Virus record (IMG/VR): IMGVR_UViG_3300047499_000213
Coordinates: 1 to 31,092 of that record
Source: a virus
Direction: 5' to 3' (one strand)
Length of the DNA: 31,092 nt
Positions within the stretch are counted from its first letter, which is position 1. Each line of letters begins with the position of its first letter. The notes beneath the pieces were generated by a model. That model searched no databases. It saw only the letters and a program-made list of their open reading frames with translations, and was not told the DNA's origin. Positions 14,525-23,500 of this stretch are shown in pieces. A program made the translations under genes and the position numbers.

Positions 14525-15813
14525 TGGCCAGGAGACACGACGCGCTGCATGTCCTGCTGAACGGGCGGGTTACGGGGCGGCTCATGCGCGAGAAGAGCGG
14601 GGCCGTCACCTTCCGGTACGATCCGTCCTGGTTGGACTGGCAATACACTATGCCGGTGTCGCTTTCGCTGCCGTTGCGCGCGGACCCGTATACGGGCGCC
14701 ATCGTCAGCACGGTGTTCGACAATCTGCTGCCCGACAGTACCGAGATCAGACGGCATATCGCCGAACGGACCGGGGCGGCGGGAACGGATGCCTATAGCC
14801 TCTTGGACGCTATCGGGCGGGACTGCGTCGGGGCGCTCCAGTTCATTCCGGACGGAATCAGCCCCGGCGACAGCACAGCCATCCGCGGCCGACCGATCGA
14901 CGATGCGAAGATCGAAGAGATTATCCTCAATCTCGGTCGGGCGCCCTTGGGCACCGACCTTGCGGATTTTCGCATCTCGATCGCCGGCGTCCAGGAGAAG
15001 ACCGCGCTTCTGAGACGCGGCGGGCGCTGGGAAATCCCGGAGCAGGCGACGCCGACGACGCATATCCTGAAACCGGCGATTGGCCGGTTGGCCAATGGGC
15101 TCGATCTGACACGGAGTGTGGAGAACGAGCATTTCTGCCTCACCTTCCTAGCCAATCTGGGCATTCCGGCGGCGCGGAGCGAGATCGCGACATTCGGCAA
15201 GACGCGCGTCCTGGTGGTGGATCGCTTCGACCGAATCCTTTCCGGCGACCGGCTGGTCCGTCGCCCGCAAGAGGATATGTGCCAAGCGCTGGGCGTACCC
15301 TGGACCCGCAAATACGAGAATGAAGGCGGCCCCGGCATCGTTCGCATTCTCGACTTGCTGCGGGCAAGCGACGAGGCGGCTGCCGACCGGAAACGCTTCC
15401 TCATGGCCCAGATCCTGTTCTGGCTTCTGGGCGCGACGGATGGGCACGCCAAGAATTTCAGCATTCACCTGTCCCCGGCGGGACGATTCACCCTGACGCC
15501 GCTCTACGACGTTCTATCGGCGCAGCCTAATGTCGATGCGCGGCAGATTCGGGATAACCGCTTCACGCTGGCGATGGCTGTCGGCGACAATCGGCATTAC
15601 GCGGTGAACGGCATCACGCCGCGCCATTACCGCCAGGTTGCCGATGCGGCCGGGATGCCGGGCAGCACCGTCGACGAAATTTTTGCCGATCTCGTCGACG
15701 CCGTGCCCGGCGCCCTGCATCGAACGATCGCGGCGATGCCGGCGGACTTCCCGGCTTCCATAGCCGAATCAATCGCGGCCGGCGTCGCCAGGCGTCTCAG
15801 CCTGGCGACGTGA
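14524..15813 (+). CDS. hipA: HipA-like serine/threonine kinase toxin
   Basis: A 429-aa protein, close to full length for HipA. The N-terminal subdomain (LHVLLNGRVTGRLMREKSG...FDNLLPD) is followed by the P-loop-like RISIAGVQEKTALLR, whose Ser152 matches the autophosphorylated Ser of E. coli HipA, then THILKP. The catalytic segment is LLGATDGHAKNFSIHL and the metal segment LTPLYDVLSA. E. coli HipA inactivates glutamyl-tRNA synthetase by phosphorylation and causes growth arrest; the target here is unknown. I chose the ATG that overlaps the hipB stop; a TTG one codon earlier also fits. No inactivating lesion is seen. It ends 17 bases before the end of the convergent capsid gene. Confidence 0.9.
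   Translation: MARRHDALHVLLNGRVTGRLMREKSGAVTFRYDPSWLDWQYTMPVSLSLPLRADPYTGAIVSTVFDNLLPDSTEIRRHIAERTGAAGTDAYSLLDAIGRDCVGALQFIPDGISPGDSTAIRGRPIDDAKIEEIILNLGRAPLGTDLADFRISIAGVQEKTALLRRGGRWEIPEQATPTTHILKPAIGRLANGLDLTRSVENEHFCLTFLANLGIPAARSEIATFGKTRVLVVDRFDRILSGDRLVRRPQEDMCQALGVPWTRKYENEGGPGIVRILDLLRASDEAAADRKRFLMAQILFWLLGATDGHAKNFSIHLSPAGRFTLTPLYDVLSAQPNVDARQIRDNRFTLAMAVGDNRHYAVNGITPRHYRQVADAAGMPGSTVDEIFADLVDAVPGALHRTIAAMPADFPASIAESIAAGVARRLSLAT
15783..15810. terminator. Perfect hairpin between convergent hipA and capsid genes
   Basis: CGTCGCCAGGC (15783-15793) and GCCTGGCGACG (15800-15810) are perfect 11-bp inverted arms around a 6-nt loop, inside the last codons of hipA. There is no clear U-tract in either direction. 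It could act as a transcript-end stem or barrier between the convergent genes. Confidence 0.5.
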
Positions 15814-15829
15814 CGGTCGGCCTCTACGG

Positions 15830-17317
15830 TCAGCCGTTGGCGATGTTGGAGATGACGCCCATGGCGAAGGGGGCGTAGACCGCGAGGACTTCCTCGGCGT
15901 AGACGCCGAATTCGTAGGCGCGGGTCTTGAGCGGCCAGTCCATCCGGTAATAATCGCGGCGGGTTTTCACCTCGGCGACGTTTGGCACGTTGGAGGACTG
16001 GTACTGCGCCGGCAGGTTTTCGGCCCAGCCGATGACGGTGCCCGGCGGGACGAAGGGGTGGATCTTGACCGGGATCTTGTAGCCGCCGTCGAGCGCGAAC
16101 GGGTTGTAGTAATATTCGACCACGCCGTTGGCGACGATGGCGAACGGATCTTGCCCGTCTGTGGTGTAGCGCAGCAGCGGCGCGGACGCGGCGTTCAGCA
16201 CCTTGTTGGTGATGTTCCGCTGCTCCTGGCTATTGACGTAGAGCACGGTCGGGCTGACCTGGTAGTTGTCCCACATCTTTTCCAGCATCTGGTCGATCTC
16301 GTTGACCGAGCCGCGACCCGACGCCGTGAGTGCCGTACCCGTGCCGGCCGCGCCGGTGGCGAGATAGTTCACATAGGCGCCGGCGCTGGGCTTGAGCGCG
16401 GAGGTGAGCAACCCGTCATAGGCGAGGCCGGGATTGGCCGAGCAGTCGGCGGTGACGGCGGTCGCCGCCTGGGTGGAGGAGCTGAGCGGGGCCGAGAAGG
16501 CGGCGCTGTTGATCGTGGTGATCGCCTGCAGCTTTTCCGAGCCCGCCGTGCCGACGAACCAGGCATAGCCGACCGCCCCTGTCACCGCCGGGACCGTGGC
16601 CGACAGCGTCTGGCCGAGCGTCACCGCCTGGATGGCGTTGGCAGAGGGGGCGGACGAACCGCCGTTGAGCGTGAAGCTGTTGCCGTCGGCGCCGGAGATC
16701 GATTTGGAGGTGGCGACGCCGGCGGCGAGGCTGGAGTTGCGGTAGCCCTCATAGGTCAGCGCCACGACGATGACGGAGTAGGTCGCGGCCGGCAGGGTGG
16801 CGCCCGAACCGGCGGCGGCGAGCGTGGGCGTGGCGGGCGTGCCGAGCTGGAGGCTGCCGTTGCCGCCCAGGAAGGCGTTTTCCTCCTTCAGCATCATTTT
16901 CTGCAGCAGGCGCATGGTGGCGGTGGCCTGGATATCCTCGAAGCCCTGCGCGGCGGAGACCGCTTCGAAGGTCACCGAATCCTCCTCGCCCACCGTGGCG
17001 TAGGAGGCCGAGCGGGTGGAAGTGGCGTAGCTCATGCGGCCGGAGCGCTGGCCTTCCGGCACCCAGCCCATCGCATCCCAGCCGGAGCCGATAATGGCGT
17101 TCACCTGCCGCCAGTTAGTGGCGGTGCCGGTGCCGCCGCCGACGCGCGGCAGCACGTTGCGGATCGGCGTCGCCGCCGGGTAGAGGTTCTTGGCCGAGGC
17201 CTGCAGGTCATAGGCGACGAGGCCGGTCGCGGTGTTGACCGATTTGCTCATCGGTTCGCCGCGGGACAGCTCATCCTTGAGCAGCGCCAGGGTTTCGGCG
17301 GTTGTCGGTCCATTCAT
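15830..17317 (-). CDS. Major capsid protein (HK97 fold) with Ig-like insertion
   Basis: A 495-aa capsid protein. I chose the ATG at 17317 because GGAG lies nine bases upstream; a longer form at 17332 overlaps that site. The N-terminal arm and spine (NLYPAATPIRNVLPRVGG...WRQVNAI) and the C-terminal part (MWDNYQVSPTVLYVNSQEQRNITNKVL; VEVKTRRDYYRMDWPLKTRAYEFGVYAEEVLAVYAP-like end) are typical of HK97-fold capsids. Between about residues 160 and 285 a beta-rich insert reads as a fibronectin/Ig-like domain (TYSVIVVALTYEGYRNSS; ATVPAVTGAVGYAWFVGTAGSEKL). It probably projects from the capsid surface. Unlike related phages, the following connector gene is separated from it by hipBA. Confidence 0.85.
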   Translation of the reverse strand: MNGPTTAETLALLKDELSRGEPMSKSVNTATGLVAYDLQASAKNLYPAATPIRNVLPRVGGGTGTATNWRQVNAIIGSGWDAMGWVPEGQRSGRMSYATSTRSASYATVGEEDSVTFEAVSAAQGFEDIQATATMRLLQKMMLKEENAFLGGNGSLQLGTPATPTLAAAGSGATLPAATYSVIVVALTYEGYRNSSLAAGVATSKSISGADGNSFTLNGGSSAPSANAIQAVTLGQTLSATVPAVTGAVGYAWFVGTAGSEKLQAITTINSAAFSAPLSSSTQAATAVTADCSANPGLAYDGLLTSALKPSAGAYVNYLATGAAGTGTALTASGRGSVNEIDQMLEKMWDNYQVSPTVLYVNSQEQRNITNKVLNAASAPLLRYTTDGQDPFAIVANGVVEYYYNPFALDGGYKIPVKIHPFVPPGTVIGWAENLPAQYQSSNVPNVAEVKTRRDYYRMDWPLKTRAYEFGVYAEEVLAVYAPFAMGVISNIANG

Positions 17318-17394
17318 GTTCGAAGGCTCCATCTAAAAAGGGACGGGACGCCGTCGCGGCGTTCCATTCGCCTTGCCCAAGGGCGCGTTGAATG

Positions 17395-17421
17395 TTCCGC
17401 GCGGCGGGCCGCGGCGCGGAA
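17395..17421. repeat. Inverted repeat in the capsid / plus-strand gene spacer
   Basis: TTCCGCGC (17395-17402) and GCGCGGAA (17414-17421) flank a GC-rich loop. The 146-base spacer 17333-17478 separates the leftward capsid gene from the rightward 17479 gene and must hold the latter's promoter; I see no convincing consensus hexamers in it. Confidence 0.45.
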
Positions 17422-17478
17422 TGGGGTAGCGATCCGTGATTACATACCGGCCGCAACTGTGCTTAAGCTTTCGGCGCC

Positions 17479-18036
17479 ATGCCGCTCGACGCCAACAGAC
17501 TCGCCGATGGATTCGAGCGCTATAACGCAGCGCTGGAGGAGCAGGCGCACGGGCTGATGACGCAGGTCGTCGCCGACCAGTCGTTGCATGCGCGGTTGGC
17601 GAACACACTGGCGATGCTAGGCCATCTGGGTGGCCACCACGACGAGGCGGTTAAGCTGTTGGCCGGGCACGCAGTGCGGGATTACGTCCAAGGGCTGGAA
17701 GCGGCCGTCGCCGAGGCGATGCCGCATTCCGAGCATAAAAGTGCGCACGACCTCGCCGTGGCGATGGTGACCCAGTTTCGTGCCGGCTGGACGCATCGGC
17801 TGCACCGTCGGGCGCTAGGCGACGCGGGGCACGCGTCGGCCGAGGGTCATGGGTATGCGGCCGGCTTGGCGGGGCGGCTCCGTGCCATCAAGGCGAAGGA
17901 GCATCACATCCACCAGCTCGGCGAGATCGAGAGCCGGCTTTACGAGAAGCTGCTCGCGGCCTTCGTCAACGCCGCCGCGACCATGCCATCATCGGTCGAA
18001 ACCGGGCTGACGGCGCTGGGGCGGATGGTGCAGTAG
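17479..18036 (+). CDS. Helical protein of unknown function, antisense to late operon
   Basis: A 185-aa protein, almost entirely helical and rich in His and Ala (LARLANTLAMLGHLGGHHDEAVKLLAGHA-type composition; EHHIHQLGEIESRLYEKLLAAFVNAA). No signal peptide, membrane segment or known motif is visible. It lies between capsid and prohead protease but on the opposite strand, where phages of this type normally have no gene, so it is probably cargo like hipBA. The protein sequence looks natural, while the opposite-strand readings are low-complexity. It could be a defence or stress gene; I do not recognise it. Confidence 0.6.
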   Translation: MPLDANRLADGFERYNAALEEQAHGLMTQVVADQSLHARLANTLAMLGHLGGHHDEAVKLLAGHAVRDYVQGLEAAVAEAMPHSEHKSAHDLAVAMVTQFRAGWTHRLHRRALGDAGHASAEGHGYAAGLAGRLRAIKAKEHHIHQLGEIESRLYEKLLAAFVNAAATMPSSVETGLTALGRMVQ

Positions 18037-18062
18037 GAATCGACGCGGGTCGAAGATCACCC

Positions 18063-18096
18063 CCACCCTGTCCTTCCCCATCGAGGGGGAGGGTAA
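18063..18096. terminator. Imperfect hairpin between convergent genes
   Basis: CCTTCCCC, then ATCGA, then GGGGGAGG form a 7-of-8-bp stem between the rightward 17479 gene and the leftward prohead protease. It lies where a bidirectional stop would be expected. No long U-tract is present. Confidence 0.35.
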
Positions 18097-18111
18097 TGAA
18101 AGGGAAGGATT

Positions 18112-18945
18112 TCACCCATTCGCCAGCCGCTCGATCTGGCCCAGCGTCAGCGGTCTGCGCAGTGCGCGCTTGGTCAGTTCCAGCGGGTCGGTGGTTTCGG
18201 GCGCGTGGGTGAGGCCGCCCAGGCGGTCGGCGGATTTTTCGAGCGGGATGGCGCGGAGCGCGGCTTTGCGGTCGGCGGGGAGGCGGTCGAGGGCTTTTCT
18301 GAGCGCGTCGCGCTCGGCGATCAGGCCGGCGATCTTGTCGGCCAGGTCGTCGGACTCGTCCTCGTCGTTCATGTCGTCGCCGCCGTCGGCGGCGGGAGCG
18401 CAGCCGGGGCATGAGGCGCCGAGCGAGACCGTGTGGTCGTGGATGGCCTGGATCATGGCGAGGTCGGCCTGGGAGTTGCGGGCGCCGACCTTGCGCAGGC
18501 GCTGTCTTGGCGTTCCCTGGGGCTCCTCGGACTTGAACATGGTGAAGACGGCCTCGGGGTTGGCGGGGCGGTCGACCAGGCTGATCTCTGACAGCTTCAC
18601 GCCGGTGATGACGTGTTTTTCGGCCCGGTCGCGGGAGACGACGCTGCCGCCGATCGAGAAGCCCTTGTAGACGCCGGAGGTCACTTTCTCCCACGCCGTC
18701 GGATCGACGATGTGGGCGGCGAGGAAGAGCCCGCGCTCGTCCAATTCGGCTTCGGTCGCGACGCCGACAGCCGACGGCTGGTGCATCTCGCGGATATTGG
18801 CGAAGCGCATATAATCGGGCAGCGCCGCCTCAAGCGCCTCGCGCTTCACGATCTCGCCCTGGCTGTCGAGCGCCTCGGTCGAGGCGTAGCCGAAGACCAT
18901 GCGCTGCTCGGCGTCGATCTTGGTGATGGTGGCGTAGAGTTTCAT
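18112..18945 (-). CDS. Prohead protease (HK97 family, S78)
   Basis: A 277-aa maturation protease. I chose the ATG giving MKLYATITKIDAEQRMVFGYAST, with CGGAGA nine bases upstream. The catalytic residues fit the S78 pattern: His55 in NIREMHQPSAVG and Ser97 in GVYKGFSIGGSV, followed by ISLVDRPANPEAVF. The C-terminal 130 residues, with an acidic GDDMNDEDESDDLADKI stretch and helical charged sequence, look like a scaffold domain fused to the protease. It lies between portal and capsid as in HK97. Confidence 0.87.
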   Translation of the reverse strand: MKLYATITKIDAEQRMVFGYASTEALDSQGEIVKREALEAALPDYMRFANIREMHQPSAVGVATEAELDERGLFLAAHIVDPTAWEKVTSGVYKGFSIGGSVVSRDRAEKHVITGVKLSEISLVDRPANPEAVFTMFKSEEPQGTPRQRLRKVGARNSQADLAMIQAIHDHTVSLGASCPGCAPAADGGDDMNDEDESDDLADKIAGLIAERDALRKALDRLPADRKAALRAIPLEKSADRLGGLTHAPETTDPLELTKRALRRPLTLGQIERLANG

Positions 18946-18974
18946 GCGGGTGGTCTCCGGAGTGAGAAGAGTTT

Positions 18975-19122
18975 TTGAACCACCAAGACACCAAGACACA
19001 AAGTTATGAATTTACCGCAGAGGACGCAGAGAAACGCAGAGTGAAGTATTGCCTGCGGCGCTTTTAAGACCGTGAAGCGGCTAATCCGGCTTTCCTTGGT
19101 GTCTTTGTGTCTTGGTGGTTCG
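18975..19122. repeat. Palindromic repeat family B, copy 1 (about 148 bp)
   Basis: The ends are TTGAACCACCAAGACACC and GGTGTCTTTGTGTCTTGGTGG, inverted arms of a type found widely between genes in unrelated bacteria. An inner GCAGAGGACGCAGAG stretch is also typical of such repeats. It fills the gap between portal and prohead protease. A shorter relative lies at 26649-26740. Confidence 0.8.
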
Positions 19123-19125
19123 ATT

Positions 19126-20502
19126 TCATTGTGCCGTCGCACCGCCCTGGCCGCTCAAGACGCTGGCGAGGGTGACGGCGCCGGTGCCGGTGTAGATGAG
19201 GGGCGTGTCGCCGTCCGGGATCGGGTCCTGGCCGGCTTCGGCGCGGGCTTCGTTGATGGTCTTCAGGCCCGATTTCACCTTCAGGTCGGTGATCTGGGCC
19301 TGGCGCATCAGGTCGTCGGATTTCTCGTCGACCCATTCGAATTCGAGGTCGGGGAAGCCGAAATCCTCCTCGATCACCTGGTCGACCAGCGACTTGATCC
19401 ACAGCATGATCGGGCCGAGGCCCTCGGCCTCAGCCATCTCCTGCGCGTTGTCGGCGGTGGCGCGGTTCATCTGCCTGGTGAAGGGCGCCGGTGAGGTCGA
19501 AAAAGCGTAGCAGACGATCCGCGCCAGCCATTCGTCGAAATCGTCCTTCAGCGGCGGGTCGCGCATCGGCTGGTAGCGGAAATCGGCGGGCACGAAGCGG
19601 GCGTGGCGGCGTTCGGCGATATTGCCGGCCAGGATCGTGTCCCAATAGTCCTGGAACTGGCTGATCTGGTCCATCGTCCAGCCCTGCGGCACGCCGATCA
19701 GCGCCTCGGGCATGTTGCCCTCGGTGAAGTATTGCAGCTGCACGAGCTGGCGGCGGAGCGCGATGTTTACGGTGGTGACGATCTGCTCCACCGGGGAGCA
19801 GCCATAGACCTTGGCGGTGCGCGGGTTGCGCGGCAGGTAGATCAGCTCGTCGCGCGAGAAGTCGGCCTTGGGCACGCCGTGCAGCACCTGCTGATAGGCG
19901 GGATCGGGCGGCGCGGGGGCGCGGCCCTGGTCGTCGATGAGCACCTTGATGGTGGCGCCGTCCACCGGTTCCAGCGCCAGCAGCGCGCCCGAGACGCTCT
20001 TCGCCTTGTAGAGAGTGGGCGCATCGATGACGAACAGGTCCTCCAGCAGCATCCTGAGCCACGGCCCCCAGCGATGGACGCCGTCGGGCTTGCGGAAGAA
20101 GGATTCGAGCCGGGCAACGCGCGGGTCGGCGGCGGCCGAGATCGCGGCGCCCCCTGGCTCGACCTTGGGCCGGATATTCCAGCGCATGCGCTCGACCTGG
20201 TCCTTGCGGGTCTCGATGACCAGGCGGAGCAGGTCGTAGCCGTCGGCCAGCGCGCGGAGCTGGGCGAAGGACACGCCCTCCTCGCCCCGCGGCTGGTACT
20301 GGATGTTGATGCCGGAGCGGTAGTCGAACCGGCGCGGCTCGACGAAGACCGGCGCCACCGGCTCCATCGGCTGGAGCGGGCCGAACCAGTCCTCGGGCGA
20401 GACGCCGCGGATGACGTAGCGCAGGCCGGTGGCGACCCGCGCCAAGAAGCCGGGCTGGGCGACGAGCGCGGTCAGCGGGGTGAGTTTTCCCTCAGGCGGC
20501 AT
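19126..20502 (-). CDS. Portal protein
   Basis: A 458-aa portal of the HK97/GTA type. The ATG at 20502 (MPPEGKLTPLTALVAQPG) is preferred; the longer reading frame runs into the upstream gene in another frame. Typical segments include FDYRSGINIQYQPRGEEGVSFAQLRALADGYDLLRLVIETRKDQV, LLEDLFVIDAPTLYK, RDELIYLPRNPRTAKVYGCSPVEQIV, the FTEGNMPEALIGVPQGWT stretch and FSTSPAPFTRQMNRATADNAQE. It forms the dodecameric channel at the head vertex. The start overlaps the end of the SGNH gene by 11 bases. Confidence 0.88.
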   Translation of the reverse strand: MPPEGKLTPLTALVAQPGFLARVATGLRYVIRGVSPEDWFGPLQPMEPVAPVFVEPRRFDYRSGINIQYQPRGEEGVSFAQLRALADGYDLLRLVIETRKDQVERMRWNIRPKVEPGGAAISAAADPRVARLESFFRKPDGVHRWGPWLRMLLEDLFVIDAPTLYKAKSVSGALLALEPVDGATIKVLIDDQGRAPAPPDPAYQQVLHGVPKADFSRDELIYLPRNPRTAKVYGCSPVEQIVTTVNIALRRQLVQLQYFTEGNMPEALIGVPQGWTMDQISQFQDYWDTILAGNIAERRHARFVPADFRYQPMRDPPLKDDFDEWLARIVCYAFSTSPAPFTRQMNRATADNAQEMAEAEGLGPIMLWIKSLVDQVIEEDFGFPDLEFEWVDEKSDDLMRQAQITDLKVKSGLKTINEARAEAGQDPIPDGDTPLIYTGTGAVTLASVLSGQGGATAQ

Positions 20503-23500
20503 CGGGCAACCCCACGGCGTTGAAGAAGGAATGGACATGGACGGTGCGCCCGGCCAGCGTGCGGCAGGTGAAGCCCAGCGCATAGCGGCCGGTCGGCGGC
20601 TGCCCGATCGCCTGGACGGCGATTGTGCCGGTCAACAGCGGCGGACCGTCGAGCGCCGTGGCGAAGCCGTCGACCGCCACGTCGACCGGGAAGAAGACGG
20701 TGGCGAGCGTGGCGGCGTCGAGCTGGTCGCCGCTATCGAGCGCGGGGGCGAGGTCGATGGCGAAGACGTCGTCGGCCAGGGTCGAGAGCGGCTGGAAATC
20801 GCGGCCAGCATAGCCCGAGATGAAGATCGGGACCAGCGTGCGGAGCGGGTTCGGCACCGGCGGTACAGCCTGCGCGGCGGGCGACTCCAGATCGCTCGCG
20901 ATCGCGGTCGCATAGAGCGACGCCAGGACGCCGCTGCCGAACTGGTTGAAATGCGTGCCGTCGGTCGTGTAGTCGCTGCCGCCGCCCATCGAGCCGTTGA
21001 ACAGGGCCGCGGGGGGCGCCAGGGCGGAAATGTCGACATAGGCGACCTTGGCGTCGGACGGGTTCGCCGCCCGGTAGGCGGCGACGGCGGCGGCGAAGTT
21101 CGCGTCGTAGAAGCCGGACGGATCGTAGAGCCAGAAGATCCAGGTTTCGGCGCCGTAAAGCGCGCGCAGGTTGCCGATCAGCGCCTGCGCCGCCGCCTGC
21201 ACCGTCGCGGGCCCGACGCTGTTGTTGTTGTCGTTGTACCCCTGCAGGACGCAGACATAGGTGACGCCGCTGGGCGCGCGATCGCGGCCGGCGCTGTATA
21301 GGTTATAGGCGGACGCCATCGCGGGGACGCCGCCCATCCCGCCGACCGTGATGCCCTGGCTGTCATAGCCGATATTGCCCCATTCGGCCGCCAGCGCGCG
21401 CGCAAGCAGCGCGGCGTAGCCGTTGACGGGATAATCGATGCCGTTCGTGCCTTCGAGATTGTAACCCTCGGTGCGGCTGTCGCCGTAGACGACGAGCGAC
21501 TTGGCGAAGGTGGCGGGCGCGACCATGGCTCCGCCGCCGTCGAGGACGATCCCGGTCACGCGCAAAGCGTTGGTCGGGCTGACGCCCACCGATCCCCAGC
21601 GCGTGCCCTGGCCGCCCGAAGTGTGCCGGAGCCAGACCTGGACCTGATGCGCCGCGGTGGAGAGCGACGAGGAGATGACCAGGCTGGTCTCGGACTGCCC
21701 GAGCTGCGTGTCGACGCGGTCGCCGCCGTCTATGGCGTAGCTGACGATCGGCATGTTGCCGGACGGGAAGCCGCCGGTGGTCGAGTTGTCGATGGCCAGC
21801 GCCAGGTTGACGGTGCCGGTCACGCCGAACTTCAGATAGGCGCCGGGCGCCGTGGTCTGCATCGTGTCGGTGGCGACGCCGAAGGTGCCGGCGGTCAGAT
21901 GGTCCCAGTTCGCCGGCGACCAGAAGATGTTCGCGCTGGTGACCGGGATCGTCTGAGGACCGGCCGAGACGACGCAATTGGCCGAGTGCGCCTTGTTGCC
22001 AACGTACCCGCTAACCCCGACCTGGAGAGCAATCGTACCCGACGACGCCCCGCTCGGCGGCGCATAGGTAAAATTGAACGGGCCAGAGCTGTTGACGCCG
22101 AGGGTGCCGAGGGTCGGCGTAAACGTACCGCCGACCCCGAAGTCCGTCATATCGACGGACAGATTGGATGTCGGCCAACCGTTCAGATTAACGGCGTAAT
22201 TGCCTGTCGCCACCCCAGGAGCCGTCGTCTGGCTCGCCGGGGTGACTGTGAAGTCCGAAGCGACGGCGTTGATCGTCAGGTTCGCCGTCGCACCGGAACC
22301 GGGATCGGCGATGGTTACCGTCTGCGCCGTCGACGGCGCGTTGTAATGGATGGTCGCGCCGGTCGCGCTGCTGACGGTCTGGCTGGTAATCGTCCCGGCA
22401 GACGCAGTGAAGGTCGGGCTGCCCGGCGTTCCGCCGGTCCAGCTCGTCCCGGTTCCCGTCAGCGTGAGCGCGGCGGCGGTCTGGGTCGCAACCAGCCCGG
22501 TGGGGGAAACGCTTAGGCCCGTTCCTGAGGACGTTGTGGCCGACGCCGTACCAGTCCAGCAGACGTTGCCAGCGGCGTCGGTTACGATCTGCCGGTAATA
22601 ATAGGTCGTGCTGGTGGAAAGCCCATTGTCGTTCAATATGAGCCCGGTCGCGCCGGATACGAGAGTCGTGGTCGATGGCACGAAATTGGCGTTCGTCGAC
22701 CGATGATATTGTGTCGTATAGGGTGCCGTGCTGCCGCTTGGGCTCGTTGCCGTGACGGTAATCGCGGACGAGGTGATACCTGACGTCGAAAGCGTTCCCG
22801 CCTGAAGGGACGAGTCACCGAACACCTGCACGTTGTCGACCGCGAAGCCGCCGCTATTCCCCTCGTGGAAAAAGCCGGCATAGCCAGCTGCGGTGACGGC
22901 GCTGCCGGAAGTGTCCTGATAGGATGCCTGCCACGACATCGGCTGCGAGCTGCCGTCGACCCAGCACATCGCGAAAAGCCAATTCCCAACAGCCGCCACC
23001 TGGACATGCATCGCTTGGCCCGAGACAAAGGTGATGCCGGTCCTCTGGGCGGTCCCGAGCTGGGTAAGCGAGCCGCTGTTGGAGCGATAGAGCTGAAACG
23101 CGTAATTGCCACCGCTTACCTCAAGCAGCCAAGTGTAATAGTTCTGACCATTGGAACTGGATCGGACGAGTGGCTGTATGCCGTTCGTCGAGGTACTGAC
23201 CGTCTTGGTGATGTACTTTAGGATCATGTCGGCTTGTGCCGGCACGGTTAGTCCGCCACCGCCGAGGATGAGAAGGATATCAGCGTTCGCTGCGCTGATA
23301 TTCTGAAGATCGTTCGGTGCGCTAAAGGCGCTGGCGTCAGCGACGACCAGCCAAGTGCCCTGCGTAGCCGTAAACCACGCTGGCAGCGAGCCAGCCGTAT
23401 CGGCGTCGAAGTTATCCGAGAAATATAGGTTGGGCGGCGCGAGCGTAAGCGGTGCACTGACGCTCGTGGTAGGATCGCCGATATTGAGGCTGGAGCCGGA

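Noticed and set aside
16058-17557. 499-codon rightward open frame opposite the capsid gene
   Set aside because: Arg/Gly-rich, without motifs, on the reverse of a clear HK97-type capsid gene.
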